DNA from: a virus
Strand: one strand, 5' to 3'
Length of the DNA: 34,621 nt
Virus record (IMG/VR): IMGVR_UViG_3300020167_000004
Location: 1-34,621 of that record
Shown here: piece by piece, positions 18,498 to 27,085 of the stretch
Layout: each line of letters starts with the position of its first letter
Position numbering within the stretch: the first letter of the stretch is position 1
Program-made: the position numbers and the translations under genes
The notes under the pieces: generated by a model
What the model was told of the DNA's origin: nothing
What the model saw: only the letters and a program-made list of their open reading frames with translations
The model's database searches: none

Positions 18498-20792
18498 ATG
18501 TACGAAGAAAACGGCGCATACGAGGGCGAAGACCCAGGCCCGTACTGGCACGACCAGATTGAGACCGCCATCAAGATATTTGATAAGTGGGAGAAGCGTG
18601 GGCAAAAGGTAGTTAAACGGTATCGGGATGAGCGTGATGCCATTGAGATGCCAAGGATGAAGTTCAATATCCTTTGGTCAAACATTCAAGTGCTGTTTCC
18701 AGCCCTGTATGGCAGACAAGCCAAGCCAGAAGTCTCGCGCCGGTACATGGATCAAGACCCTGTAGGTCGCCTTGCATCCACAATGCTCGAGCGTGTCATG
18801 GAATACGAGACCACCCAATTCGGTGACTTTGACGCCGCCATGTCTGGTGCGGTGCAAGATAGGTTGCTGCCTGGTCGAGGTACAGCGTGGATTCGCTATG
18901 AGCCGGTCATTGTCAATGAGCAACCTGAGGCCGAGGGACAACCAGAAGAAGCTGGCGAAGCTCAGATATACGACACGGTCGAAGACCCAACAGAGCGCAT
19001 TGATGCCGCCCATAGCCCAATTGATTACGTCCACTGGTCAGATTTCTTGCATTCGCCAGCTCGCACATGGGATGAAGTGTGGTGGGTAGCTCGGGCGGTC
19101 TACATGACCAAGGACGAGGGTGTAGAGCGTTTTGGTGACGTATTTAAGAACGTCAGCCTAACCAGCTCAAACACCGACATGGACGGTAAGAATCCATTAA
19201 CCGCCAAGATGACCTACGACAAAAAGGCGATGGTCTATGAGATTTGGAACAAGCGCAGCGGTAAGGTTTGCTGGATAGCCAAAGGTTATCCACAGGCGCT
19301 AGACGAGCGTGATGACCCGCTAGAGCTGGAAGAATTCTTCCCATGTCCCAAACCGCTGATGGCGACCACCACCACCGGCACGATGATCCCTGTACCTGAT
19401 TACTGTGAATACGAGGATCAGGCGCAGGAGTTAGACAATCTGACGCAGCGCATTTACTTGCTGACCAAGGCTTGTAAAGCGGTCGGTGTGTTTAATGCTG
19501 AGTTCAAAGAACTGGCGCGGATGTTTAGCGAGGGCGTGGACAACAAACTATTCCCAGTCACTGGCTGGGCGGCAATGTCGGAAAAGGGCGGCTTAAAGGG
19601 CGCAATCGACATGATGGACACCTCGCAGATCATTGTGACCTTGCGAGAGTTGTACCAAGCCCGAGAACAGGTCAAGCAGTCAATCTACGAGATCATGGGC
19701 ATATCTGACATCCTGCGTGGATCGTCTAAAGCTCAGGAAACCCTCGGTGCTCAACAGCTTAAGGCCAACTTTGGTAGCTTGCGGTTAAAGAATAGCCAAG
19801 GCGATGTAGCTCGATTTGCTACCGACATCTTCAAGCTCAAGGCGCAGGTCATTTGCAAGTTTTACCCGCCCGAGCTGATTGTGGAGATGTCTGGGGTGAT
19901 GAACACACCAGACGGTCAAGACCCGCAGATGTTGCAAGCGGCGATCCAGATGCTGTCCAACAGCACAATCAGGGATTTCCATATTGCGGTTGAAGCTGAT
20001 AGTCTGGCGCAGATTGACGAGCAAGCTGAAAAGCAGGGCGCACAAGAGGCCATCCAAGCTATTGGTTTGTTCTTGCGTGAGGCAATCCCCATGATTGCCC
20101 AAGCACCCGAAACCCTGCCTATGGCCTCCGAGATGCTGTTGTTCCTTGTACGCCGATTCAGAGCTGGTCGCGGGCTGGAAAGCGCGGTCGAGAGAGCAAT
20201 GAAAGCCTTGCAAGACAAGGCAGACGCTGCAAAACAGCAACAGCCTGGTCCACCGCCTGAGATGATGCAAATGCAAGCAGAGCAGCAGGCAGAGCAGATG
20301 AGGATGCAGGCACAGGCGCAGACCGAGCAAATGAAGATGCAAGCACAAGCCCAGATTGAGCAGGGTAAGGCACAGCTTGAGATGCAGATGCACCAGGCTA
20401 AGACGCAAGCAGAGATGCAATTGGCTCAAATGAAAGCCGAGTTTGAGGTTGCAAAACAAAACAATGAAATGCAAATAAAGGCCAGAGAAATGGCTGGGAG
20501 AGAAGAATATGAGCGATGGAAAGCAGAACTTGATGCAGCGACTAAAGTCCTTGTGGCTCAAATTGGCGCAAAAGCTGGGCTTGATCAAGCCGCAATGAGC
20601 GCACAGATGGCGGCATCCGAGGAAGTTGACAACACTTTGGGTGACGGCATGAACGAGGCGATTAACCGATTGGCTGATATGCACGGTCAGACGCTGGGAC
20701 AGATTACCGGCGTAATGCAAGCAATCAGCGCACCCAAGCGCATTATTCGTGGGCCTGACGGTCGGGCGGCGGGTGTTGAGATTGTTTCATGA
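18498..20792 (+). CDS. Portal protein, P22 type
   Basis: The 764-aa product has the P22-like portal layout. Helices with KIFDKWEKRGQKVVKRYRDE and FNILWSNIQVLFPALYGRQA are followed by DPVGRLASTMLERVMEYE and a wing/stem region, with QAREQVKQSIYEIMGISDIL (about 390-410) before the crown. Residues about 585-680 are a Gln/Met/Ala-rich continuous helix (repeated QMQAEQQAEQ, QMKMQAQAQ units), which would be the long C-terminal barrel inside the capsid. The length matches P22 gp1 (725 aa). It forms the dodecameric packaging vertex. The repetitive codons produce a long antisense open frame that is not a gene. Confidence 0.93.
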   Translation: MYEENGAYEGEDPGPYWHDQIETAIKIFDKWEKRGQKVVKRYRDERDAIEMPRMKFNILWSNIQVLFPALYGRQAKPEVSRRYMDQDPVGRLASTMLERVMEYETTQFGDFDAAMSGAVQDRLLPGRGTAWIRYEPVIVNEQPEAEGQPEEAGEAQIYDTVEDPTERIDAAHSPIDYVHWSDFLHSPARTWDEVWWVARAVYMTKDEGVERFGDVFKNVSLTSSNTDMDGKNPLTAKMTYDKKAMVYEIWNKRSGKVCWIAKGYPQALDERDDPLELEEFFPCPKPLMATTTTGTMIPVPDYCEYEDQAQELDNLTQRIYLLTKACKAVGVFNAEFKELARMFSEGVDNKLFPVTGWAAMSEKGGLKGAIDMMDTSQIIVTLRELYQAREQVKQSIYEIMGISDILRGSSKAQETLGAQQLKANFGSLRLKNSQGDVARFATDIFKLKAQVICKFYPPELIVEMSGVMNTPDGQDPQMLQAAIQMLSNSTIRDFHIAVEADSLAQIDEQAEKQGAQEAIQAIGLFLREAIPMIAQAPETLPMASEMLLFLVRRFRAGRGLESAVERAMKALQDKADAAKQQQPGPPPEMMQMQAEQQAEQMRMQAQAQTEQMKMQAQAQIEQGKAQLEMQMHQAKTQAEMQLAQMKAEFEVAKQNNEMQIKAREMAGREEYERWKAELDAATKVLVAQIGAKAGLDQAAMSAQMAASEEVDNTLGDGMNEAINRLADMHGQTLGQITGVMQAISAPKRIIRGPDGRAAGVEIVS

Positions 20793-21601
20793 GCTTAGTT
20801 TTAGCTGACAGGGTACAGGAGACCACAACCACGGTTGGAACTGGTACGCTGGCGCTTGATGGTGCGGTGCAAGGCTTTCAGAGTTTTACGGCGGTTGGCA
20901 ATGGAAACACCACCTACTACACCATTCAAGGCACAACCCAGTGGGAGGTGGGGATTGGCACATATTCAGCCAACACGCTAACCAGAGACACGGTAATCAG
21001 CTCATCGCTAGGCGGTGCAAAACTATCTTTGGCGGCGGGGACAAAGCAAGTATTTGTCACTTTGCCTGCCACTAAAACCGTTACATCGGTTGCCGGTCAA
21101 GTTGGTGCGGTTACGTTAACTGATGCAGACATTAGCGGTCTGGGGACAATGGCGACTCAAAACGCCAATGCTGTAACAATTACAGGGGGTACGGCAACCT
21201 TAACAAGTTTAAAAACCGTAACAGTGCAAGCTACCAATTCGGCGGGGCTATCACTTAAAAACGCATCAGGTACAACCCAACTAAGCATGGGCGCAGGCGG
21301 CGGGGATAATTTAACGCTAGGCGTTTCAACCAATATTAATGGCGCAAATGCCCAAGTTGACATAAGCCCAACAGGGACAGGTCATGTCCATATGAAGCCG
21401 ACAGGTACAGGGTCGGTTGAAATAGCGCCTACTAACACAGGCACATTGGATAACTTGGTTATTGGAGGGGTTACACCTAAAGCCATTACAGCAACTTCAT
21501 TGACAACGACCACAGGCACAATATCAACAGCACCGTCAGCCGATACAGATATTGTGAACAAGATTTATGCGGATGGATTAGCGGCTAAGTGGGGCGCATA
21601 A
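20789..21601 (+). CDS. Fibre-like structural protein (270 aa)
   Basis: The N-terminal domain (MSLVLADRVQETTTTVGTGT... to about 95) is a pattern seen in many phage structural proteins. The rest is Thr/Gly repeats such as SPTGTGHVHMKPTGTG and EIAPTNTGTLDNLVIGG (about 190-235), typical of beta-helical fibres, ending in an Asp-Ile-Val-Asn-Lys-x-Tyr-Ala-Asp segment. It lies between portal and scaffold, an unusual place for a fibre, and could be a head fibre or a tail appendage. ATGA couples it to the portal. Confidence 0.7.
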   Translation: MSLVLADRVQETTTTVGTGTLALDGAVQGFQSFTAVGNGNTTYYTIQGTTQWEVGIGTYSANTLTRDTVISSSLGGAKLSLAAGTKQVFVTLPATKTVTSVAGQVGAVTLTDADISGLGTMATQNANAVTITGGTATLTSLKTVTVQATNSAGLSLKNASGTTQLSMGAGGGDNLTLGVSTNINGANAQVDISPTGTGHVHMKPTGTGSVEIAPTNTGTLDNLVIGGVTPKAITATSLTTTTGTISTAPSADTDIVNKIYADGLAAKWGA

Positions 21602-21958
21602 GTGTTTGGCTACGCCGCATTTGCTCAGTTACCGTTTGCCACAATTGGCGCAGCCGTCATACCGCCACCGCCGCCGGCAGAGATTTTGCTGGGTGGACAC
21701 TTTGGCTTTGACGAGCGCGACAAGGGATGGGAAGAAGAAAAGCAACAAGAGGCCAAGCGTAGGGAAAGAATCAAGACCGCCTTGTTTGGCTTACCGCCAG
21801 AGCAACGGGAACAGATTGCACCCACCGAAACAATAAATATTGCGGCACAAACAGTAATCACTTATGATGCGGTCATGGTTCAGATTGAAACGCTGAAAAA
21901 GCAAATTGAATTTAAGCAGGATGAGGAAGATTTTGAAACACTTTTGGAGTTGCTTTGA
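21602..21958 (+). CDS. Hypothetical protein, GTG start (118 aa)
   Basis: GTG 21602 directly follows the upstream TAA. The N-terminus is hydrophobic and Pro-rich (MFGYAAFAQLPFATIGAAVI then five Pro), and the rest is a charged helical region (DKGWEEEKQQEAKRRERIKT) ending in an acidic coiled-coil-like tail. It is probably a minor structural or assembly protein. No family recognised. Confidence 0.65.
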   Translation: MFGYAAFAQLPFATIGAAVIPPPPPAEILLGGHFGFDERDKGWEEEKQQEAKRRERIKTALFGLPPEQREQIAPTETINIAAQTVITYDAVMVQIETLKKQIEFKQDEEDFETLLELL

Positions 21959-22377
21959 GAACTACATGGGTTTTTCCATCAGACGGCAGTGAGCCTTACG
22001 AAAAGAGCAAAGGCCCAGCCGCTGAATACACCACGGTGATGGGTGACATTGCCCCATTTATGTCGCCTGATGGCAAGATGATTGAGGGTAGAAAGCAGTG
22101 GCGTGACCACCTTAAGCGCACCGATTCCATCGAAATGGGGCATTCGGATGTTAAGTATGCCCAGCAAGAGTGGAACAAAAAGAAAGAAGCACATCGAGAC
22201 CGATTGCGTGGGCAGTTGCAGACCGTGCAAGAGTTTGACCGACCAGGCGCACCGATTTCCCCTGTTAAGATGTCTAACCTAAACATAGAGATGGCAAACC
22301 GCCTACACAACCGTCCCATGCCTGAGCGCAAGGAGATGATCAAAATGACCCTCGATCAAATGAAAAGGATGAAGTGA
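21955..22377 (+). CDS. Conserved late hypothetical protein, TTG start (140 aa)
   Basis: TTG 21955 overlaps the previous stop. The segment DGSEPYEKSKGP...DIAPFMSPDGKMIEGRKQWRDHLKRT is a small zinc-ribbon-like or beta-hairpin region (no cysteines) that I have met in proteins upstream of podovirus scaffold genes. The C-terminal half is basic and helical (NKKKEAHRDRLRGQL). A head-assembly role is inferred from position. Confidence 0.65.
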   Translation: MRTTWVFPSDGSEPYEKSKGPAAEYTTVMGDIAPFMSPDGKMIEGRKQWRDHLKRTDSIEMGHSDVKYAQQEWNKKKEAHRDRLRGQLQTVQEFDRPGAPISPVKMSNLNIEMANRLHNRPMPERKEMIKMTLDQMKRMK

Positions 22378-23432
22378 TGGAAAACGAAGTTGTCGCACCC
22401 GACACGATAGACACACCAGCACCCGAAACCCCAGCTCCTGCGCCAGTTGAAGCGCCAGCCGAGCCGCAAAGCAGAGCCGATACGATTCGTGAGGCGCTGA
22501 CCAAGACACCGACAAACCGTGGCAAACACGCTGCCACACAAAACCGCGAGGGCGGTAAGTTTGCTCCTAAGTTCCCAACCGACCAGACACAAGCACCGCA
22601 GATGGCTGAAAAGCCAAGGGCTGAGATGCCCAAAAGCCTGCGCCTTGAGTTGAAAGAACATTGGGAAAAAGCACCGGCTGAACTACAACAAGCCTTTGCC
22701 CAGCGGGATGCTGACTACGAAAAGGGCATCACCTCATACAAACAAAGGGACGCAGAGGCTCGGGCAATCACCGAGCAATTTGCACCGTACGAGTGGATAT
22801 TGCGAAATGAGGGCAGTACGCCATCGCAGGCCATTGGCCCATTGCTCCAGACGGCGGCATTGCTGAGAACAGGCACACCGCAGCAGAAGTCGCAAGCGGT
22901 TGCGCAGATGATTCAGCAATTCCAGATTCCTTTAGAGCAAGTGGCGGCTTACTTTGGCGGCGAAGCACCACCACAGCAGGATTCGCACTACAATCAATTG
23001 GCGCAACAAGTACAGCAGCTCACGCAACACATCACGCAGAGCCAGTATGAAGCGCAGAAACAGAATGAAAACCGAGCACTCTCGGTAATCCAGCAGTTTG
23101 CAGGCGACCCCGCAAACGCACACTTTGAGGCAGTCCAAGACCGTATGTTGTCGCTTCTACAGGCGCCGCAGGTACTAGGGGACATCAGTCATATGTCAGA
23201 ACGCGAGAAATTGCAAGTGGCATACGACACCGCCGTAAGACTTGATCCACAGTTGGCACAAAGTTTATTTGCTCAACAGCAACAAAGCTACGCCGCACAG
23301 AATCAGGTACAGAAAGCAAAACAAGCGGCTGTACAGGTTAGGGGAGCGCCAGGCGGCGCAGTCTCTGGCCCAGTAAGTCAAACAGACCGCCGAGCTGTTA
23401 TCGCAAATGCGTTACGGTCGGCAAACTTTTAA
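22374..23432 (+). CDS. Scaffolding protein
   Basis: The 352-aa product is highly charged and Gln/Ala/Pro-rich, with a disordered N-terminus (Pro-Ala-Pro-Glu repeats, residues 8-32) and a central helical domain with LKEHWEKAPAELQQAFAQRD and ITSYKQRDAEARAITEQFAP. Gln-rich coiled segments and a basic C-terminal end follow. It stands directly before the major capsid gene. Scaffolds guide procapsid assembly and leave before maturation. The KEHW...P.ELQ..F.QRD pattern is common in phage scaffolds. Confidence 0.88.
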   Translation: MMENEVVAPDTIDTPAPETPAPAPVEAPAEPQSRADTIREALTKTPTNRGKHAATQNREGGKFAPKFPTDQTQAPQMAEKPRAEMPKSLRLELKEHWEKAPAELQQAFAQRDADYEKGITSYKQRDAEARAITEQFAPYEWILRNEGSTPSQAIGPLLQTAALLRTGTPQQKSQAVAQMIQQFQIPLEQVAAYFGGEAPPQQDSHYNQLAQQVQQLTQHITQSQYEAQKQNENRALSVIQQFAGDPANAHFEAVQDRMLSLLQAPQVLGDISHMSEREKLQVAYDTAVRLDPQLAQSLFAQQQQSYAAQNQVQKAKQAAVQVRGAPGGAVSGPVSQTDRRAVIANALRSANF

Positions 23433-23443
23433 AGGGGTAAATC

Positions 23444-24424
23444 ATGGCATACGCCAATAGTAATTACTCAGACGTTTTGGCAACCACCATTGAATCGCGT
23501 TCAGGCATTGTTGCCGATAACGTGACCAAAAACAATGCGTTGCTGACTCGCCTGCGTGAGAAAGGCCGTTACAAGCCGTTCACAGGTGGTTCGACTATTC
23601 TGCAAGAATTGTCATTCCAAGCAAACTCAACAGCCATGTACTACTCAGGCGCTGAAGTATTGAACATCTCCCCAGCGGACGTGATCAGTGCGGCTCAGTT
23701 CCCGATTAAACAGGCAGCCGTAGCAGTCACTATCAATGGTTTGGAAATGCTCCAAAACAGTGGCGAAGAACAGATCATTGACCTGTTTGACGCACGTTTG
23801 GACGTTGCCGAGGCATCCATTGAGAACTTGATCTCTACTGGTATTTATTCTGACGGTACAGCCAACAACGGCAAGCAGATCACTGGTTTGCAAGCTATGG
23901 TGGTTGCGTCTCCATCCACTGGTGTGGTTGGCGGCATCGACCGTGCCACTTGGTCATTCTGGCAAAACCAGACTTTCGACTTTTCTACCGATCTGGGCGC
24001 TTCTGCATCCAGCTCAAACATTCAGACTGGTTTTAACCGCCTGTATGCAAAGACAAGTCGCGGCTCTGATGTAGTCGATTTGATCTTGTTGGATAACAAC
24101 CTGTGGGGCTTCTTTATGTCGTCTCTGCAAAACATTCAGCGTTTCCCTGGCTCGAGCAAAATGGCTGAACTCGGCTTTGTTGCTTCCAAGTACATGAATG
24201 CAGACGTTGTTCTTGACGGTGGTATTGGCGGCAACATTCCCGCAAGTACCGGCTATTTCTTGAACACGAAATACATTTTCTTCCGTCCTCACGCCAATCG
24301 GAACTTCGTTCCTATCGGTGATGAGCGTATGTCCACCAACCAAGATGCCATCGTGCGCTTGATCGGCTGGGCTGGCAACATGACTGCCTCGGGACTCCAG
24401 TTCCAAGGCGTAATGACTGAATAA
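23444..24424 (+). CDS. Major capsid protein
   Basis: The 326-aa product follows the scaffold and has a good AAAGGGGTAAATC leader. Recognisable segments include the N-arm (SNYSDVLATTIESRSGIVAD), the E-loop-like GGSTILQELSFQANSTAMYY, the spine helix region (EEQIIDLFDARLDVAEASIE) and the A-domain (DLILLDNNLWGFFMSSLQN, FRPHANRNFVPIGDERMSTN). Length and order fit an HK97-fold capsid protein. The gene has smoother, C-ending codon use than its flanks, typical of highly expressed genes. Confidence 0.9.
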   Translation: MAYANSNYSDVLATTIESRSGIVADNVTKNNALLTRLREKGRYKPFTGGSTILQELSFQANSTAMYYSGAEVLNISPADVISAAQFPIKQAAVAVTINGLEMLQNSGEEQIIDLFDARLDVAEASIENLISTGIYSDGTANNGKQITGLQAMVVASPSTGVVGGIDRATWSFWQNQTFDFSTDLGASASSSNIQTGFNRLYAKTSRGSDVVDLILLDNNLWGFFMSSLQNIQRFPGSSKMAELGFVASKYMNADVVLDGGIGGNIPASTGYFLNTKYIFFRPHANRNFVPIGDERMSTNQDAIVRLIGWAGNMTASGLQFQGVMTE

Positions 24425-24435
24425 GGAGCACAAAA

Positions 24436-24969
24436 ATGGCTGATTACGTCACCGATGGAAAAATTGGTATTGATCTGACCGCTACTTATGCGTCCACATC
24501 TGCCGGTTCTACAACATTGTTCCCCGTTACTCCTGGTACACGGGTAAACACCTCCAACAACGGCGTGTATATGTTTGTCCGCGCCGAATCCGACATTGCG
24601 GCTTATGACGCAGTGATCATGAGCACATTTGCAGACTCAGCAAGCCCAACTGCTGTTATGCGAGCTGTGCCTGTGACCACTACCAATGCTGCTGCATTGG
24701 GTTACAACATGGTTGGCTTTGCACAAAACGCTATTGCTTCCAGCTATTACGGCTGGGTTGGCTTGAACGGTCTGCTCAAGGTTAACTTGTTAATTGCTTG
24801 CAATCCTAAAGTGCCTTTGTACACCACTGGTACTGCGGGTAAGCTAGACGATACAACCGTGTCTGCTGGTTACATCCAAGGTATTGTGGCTAATACATCT
24901 GCCACTTCTGCATCTGCACCATACTGCATGGTCAACAATGCAGGCTTGATGACATCTAATCCTGTCTAA
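24436..24969 (+). CDS. Capsid accessory/decoration protein (177 aa)
   Basis: The product is a neutral, Ala/Thr/Val-rich beta protein with blocks VYMFVRAESDIAAYDAVIMS, GFAQNAIASSYYGWVGLNGL and GYIQGIVANTSATSASAPYC. It directly follows the capsid gene with AAGGAG before the ATG, and codon use resembles the capsid gene, so it is probably abundant. Decoration or head-stabilising protein is the most likely role. A strong terminator follows. Confidence 0.75.
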   Translation: MADYVTDGKIGIDLTATYASTSAGSTTLFPVTPGTRVNTSNNGVYMFVRAESDIAAYDAVIMSTFADSASPTAVMRAVPVTTTNAAALGYNMVGFAQNAIASSYYGWVGLNGLLKVNLLIACNPKVPLYTTGTAGKLDDTTVSAGYIQGIVANTSATSASAPYCMVNNAGLMTSNPV

Positions 24970-24976
24970 GCTAGAT

Positions 24977-25006
24977 GCCCTCTCCCCATAAAGGAGGGGG
25001 CTTTTT
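24977..25006 (+). terminator. Terminator that also contains the next gene's ribosome site
   Basis: GCCCTCTCC (24977-24985) pairs with GGAGGGGGC (24993-25001; one G-U pair), with T at 25002-25006. The stem's 3' arm contains GGAGG (24993-24997), 10 nt before ATG 25008. So the hairpin should reduce transcription after the capsid genes and hide the Shine-Dalgarno of the glycosyltransferase gene. Confidence 0.82.
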
Positions 25007-25007
25007 A

Positions 25008-26639
25008 ATGAGTTCTGTTCCTTTAAAAATTGTTGGTAAATGTGTCGCAGAAGACGAGACACTGTTTGCACACATGGACGCGGCGATAGCCCGAGGTTAT
25101 CCACAGGTCAAGCAAGCCGAGCCAGCCAATACTGGGTCTGTCCTGTTGGTGGCAAGTGCGCCGAGCGTTATGGGTCAATTAGAGGCCATTAAAAAGTTAA
25201 AAGTCGCAGGGTCGCCCATTGTGGCGATCAAGGGAGCACATGATTGGCTTATTGCTCACGGCGTGATCCCAGACTATGCTCTAGCCATTGACCCACAAGA
25301 GCACAGAATTGCGTTTTACAAGCCGCATAAAGATGTGCATTACATGATTGCCAGCCAGTGCCATCCTGCAATGTTTGACAACCTTGATGGGCATCAGGTC
25401 ACGATATGGCATCCATACGTCAAAAAGGGGCAGACACGCCCCAAAAACTGTATGTTGATAGGTGGCGGCACAACCTCTGGTTTAAGGGCTATATCGCTGT
25501 TCTACGTCCTTGGCTACCGCCAGTTTGAGCTGTTTGGGTTTGATTCCTGTAACACTGGCGATATGCTCAGGGTCAACGGCGAGGGTCTGAAAGACGGTGA
25601 CGATTTGGTTGAGGTCAGGATTGATCCAGATGGCGAGACCTTTTATTGCAATACGGCAATGGCCTTGCAGTCTGAGCATTTCCAGACGTATTACGATTAT
25701 TTGCCAGATGCTACGTTTAACGGGCATGGGCATGGATTGATTCAAGCCATTATTAAGAAGCGCCAGCAAAACATGATGGAGCTAGGCGGCATCATTGATG
25801 TTAAGGCAAACCTAAACGACCGCACTTCATTTATCCATTGGGGCAATAAAGATGCAGCAAGCTGGCGCTATCGAGCCAAAATACCGGCGGCAGATTGGGC
25901 AAGTCTGAACGACCTGACTGCTGACACGTTGGTGTTTTCCAAGCCTCAAGCGCCTGAATTGATGGACATGGCTCGGGCAAAGGCTCGGGGCGCATGGGTG
26001 GTGGTGGACTTTTGTGATGATCATTTTGATTGGATGCACTACCAAGAGGCGCTACGTCTGGCTGATGCGGTGACTTGTCCGACCACCGAAATGGCAAAAA
26101 GAATTAAAGAACTGGGCAAGGATGCTATTGTCATTCCTGACCCTTATGAGTACCCCGAGATGCCACCGCACTGTAATGGGGTCAATTTGCTATGGTATGG
26201 GCATCATGTCAACCGTGAAAGCCTAAAACGCATACTGCCTGAGATTGAGGGTTATCCCTTGCGGGTGGTGTCAAACTTTGATGGTGCAATTCCTTGGTCA
26301 CATGAGACCATGCTGAAAGAATTTGCCCAAGCCGATATTGTGGTGATCCCTGCCACAGCTCCTTACAAGAGCGCAAACAGGGCAATTGAGGCAATTCGCC
26401 AAGGGTGTTATGTGGTTGCAGAGCCGCATCCAGCCTTGAAGGGTTTCCCCATTTACATCGGCAACATCAAAGAGGGCATCGAATGGACAACACAGCAGAA
26501 CATGAACGAACTCATTTCCAAGGCGCAGAAGTTCGTGATGGCAGAATTCTCGCCAGCAACACTGATCGACAGGTGGAAGATCGCTACGAAACGGCCTACA
26601 ACCTTGGATGCGGAAAGAAAAAATGGGACGGCTGGATAA
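25008..26639 (+). CDS. DUF115 plus GT-B glycosyltransferase fusion (543 aa)
   Basis: The start is ATG 25008; the longer frame from 24975 reads through the terminator and is not the start. Residues 43-240 are a DUF115/MptE-like domain: GSVLLVASAPS (43-53), GAHDWL (76-81), IPDYALAIDP (87-96), GGGTTSGLRA (152-161) and FGFDSC (176-181). Residues about 270-530 are a Rossmann GT-B-like transferase ending in a KSANRAIEAIRQGCYVVAEP block that recalls the donor-binding E...E motif. DUF115 proteins are linked to glycan or sugar transfer (for example flagellin glycosylation). It may decorate capsid proteins or act on host envelope sugars. Confidence 0.8.
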   Translation: MSSVPLKIVGKCVAEDETLFAHMDAAIARGYPQVKQAEPANTGSVLLVASAPSVMGQLEAIKKLKVAGSPIVAIKGAHDWLIAHGVIPDYALAIDPQEHRIAFYKPHKDVHYMIASQCHPAMFDNLDGHQVTIWHPYVKKGQTRPKNCMLIGGGTTSGLRAISLFYVLGYRQFELFGFDSCNTGDMLRVNGEGLKDGDDLVEVRIDPDGETFYCNTAMALQSEHFQTYYDYLPDATFNGHGHGLIQAIIKKRQQNMMELGGIIDVKANLNDRTSFIHWGNKDAASWRYRAKIPAADWASLNDLTADTLVFSKPQAPELMDMARAKARGAWVVVDFCDDHFDWMHYQEALRLADAVTCPTTEMAKRIKELGKDAIVIPDPYEYPEMPPHCNGVNLLWYGHHVNRESLKRILPEIEGYPLRVVSNFDGAIPWSHETMLKEFAQADIVVIPATAPYKSANRAIEAIRQGCYVVAEPHPALKGFPIYIGNIKEGIEWTTQQNMNELISKAQKFVMAEFSPATLIDRWKIATKRPTTLDAERKNGTAG

Positions 26640-27085
26640 ACGTAGACCTGCATTCAGACATTTCAGACATCAAATGCGACCTTAGAAAACTTGAGCTTGC
26701 AACCAATTCAGCCGATGCGGTAGCCGCAATCCACGTTTTAGAACACTTTTACGAGTGGGAGGTCTATGACCTGTTGAGTGAATGGAAGCGGGTTTTAAAG
26801 CCAGGCGGCAAGATGATCCTAGAGCTTCCCTGCATGGATAAGGTGTTTGCCTACGTCCACAATTGTGTGGTCAGCAAAGAGCCATTACAGCCCTTTATGA
26901 CCCTGCTTGCGCTGTACGGTGACCCCAAACATAAAGACCCAGCTATGTGCCACCGGTGGGGCTGGTTTCAGCGTCCATTGAGGGATATGCTAGAAACCGT
27001 AGGAATGCAGAACATTGAGTTCCACGAGCCTCGCTACCATTTCCCATTTCGTGACATGAGGGTGGAATGCTTAAAGGGGTCTTGA
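26483..27085 (+). CDS. SAM-dependent methyltransferase, type 11-like (200 aa)
   Basis: The class I core is NLGCG (40-44, motif I), VDLHSD (54-59), the HVLEHF segment (84-89) and a post-core strand with LKPGGKMILELP. This is the Methyltransf_11 arrangement of small-molecule or sugar methyltransferases. ATG 26483 lies inside the glycosyltransferase gene, a 157-nt overlap; a GTG near 26573 just before the core is an alternative without ribosome site. Flanked by DUF115 genes, its substrate is probably a sugar or glycan. Confidence 0.82.
   Translation: MDNTAEHERTHFQGAEVRDGRILASNTDRQVEDRYETAYNLGCGKKKWDGWINVDLHSDISDIKCDLRKLELATNSADAVAAIHVLEHFYEWEVYDLLSEWKRVLKPGGKMILELPCMDKVFAYVHNCVVSKEPLQPFMTLLALYGDPKHKDPAMCHRWGWFQRPLRDMLETVGMQNIEFHEPRYHFPFRDMRVECLKGS

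Noticed and set aside
20250-20470. Repetitive Gln/Met/Ala codons suggesting a DNA repeat array or CRISPR
   Set aside because: The units are irregular and in frame, encoding the portal's helical barrel; there are no spacers. No CRISPR array was seen anywhere in the window.
19785-20720. 311-codon open frame on the minus strand
   Set aside because: It is antisense to the Gln/Met/Ala-rich portal C-terminus; the skewed codons remove stops on the other strand, and the product is a Leu/His-rich artefact.
24975-25007. Upstream ATG giving an 11-residue longer DUF115-GT protein
   Set aside because: It would start before the terminator stem with no ribosome site; ATG 25008 has GGAGG at the right distance.
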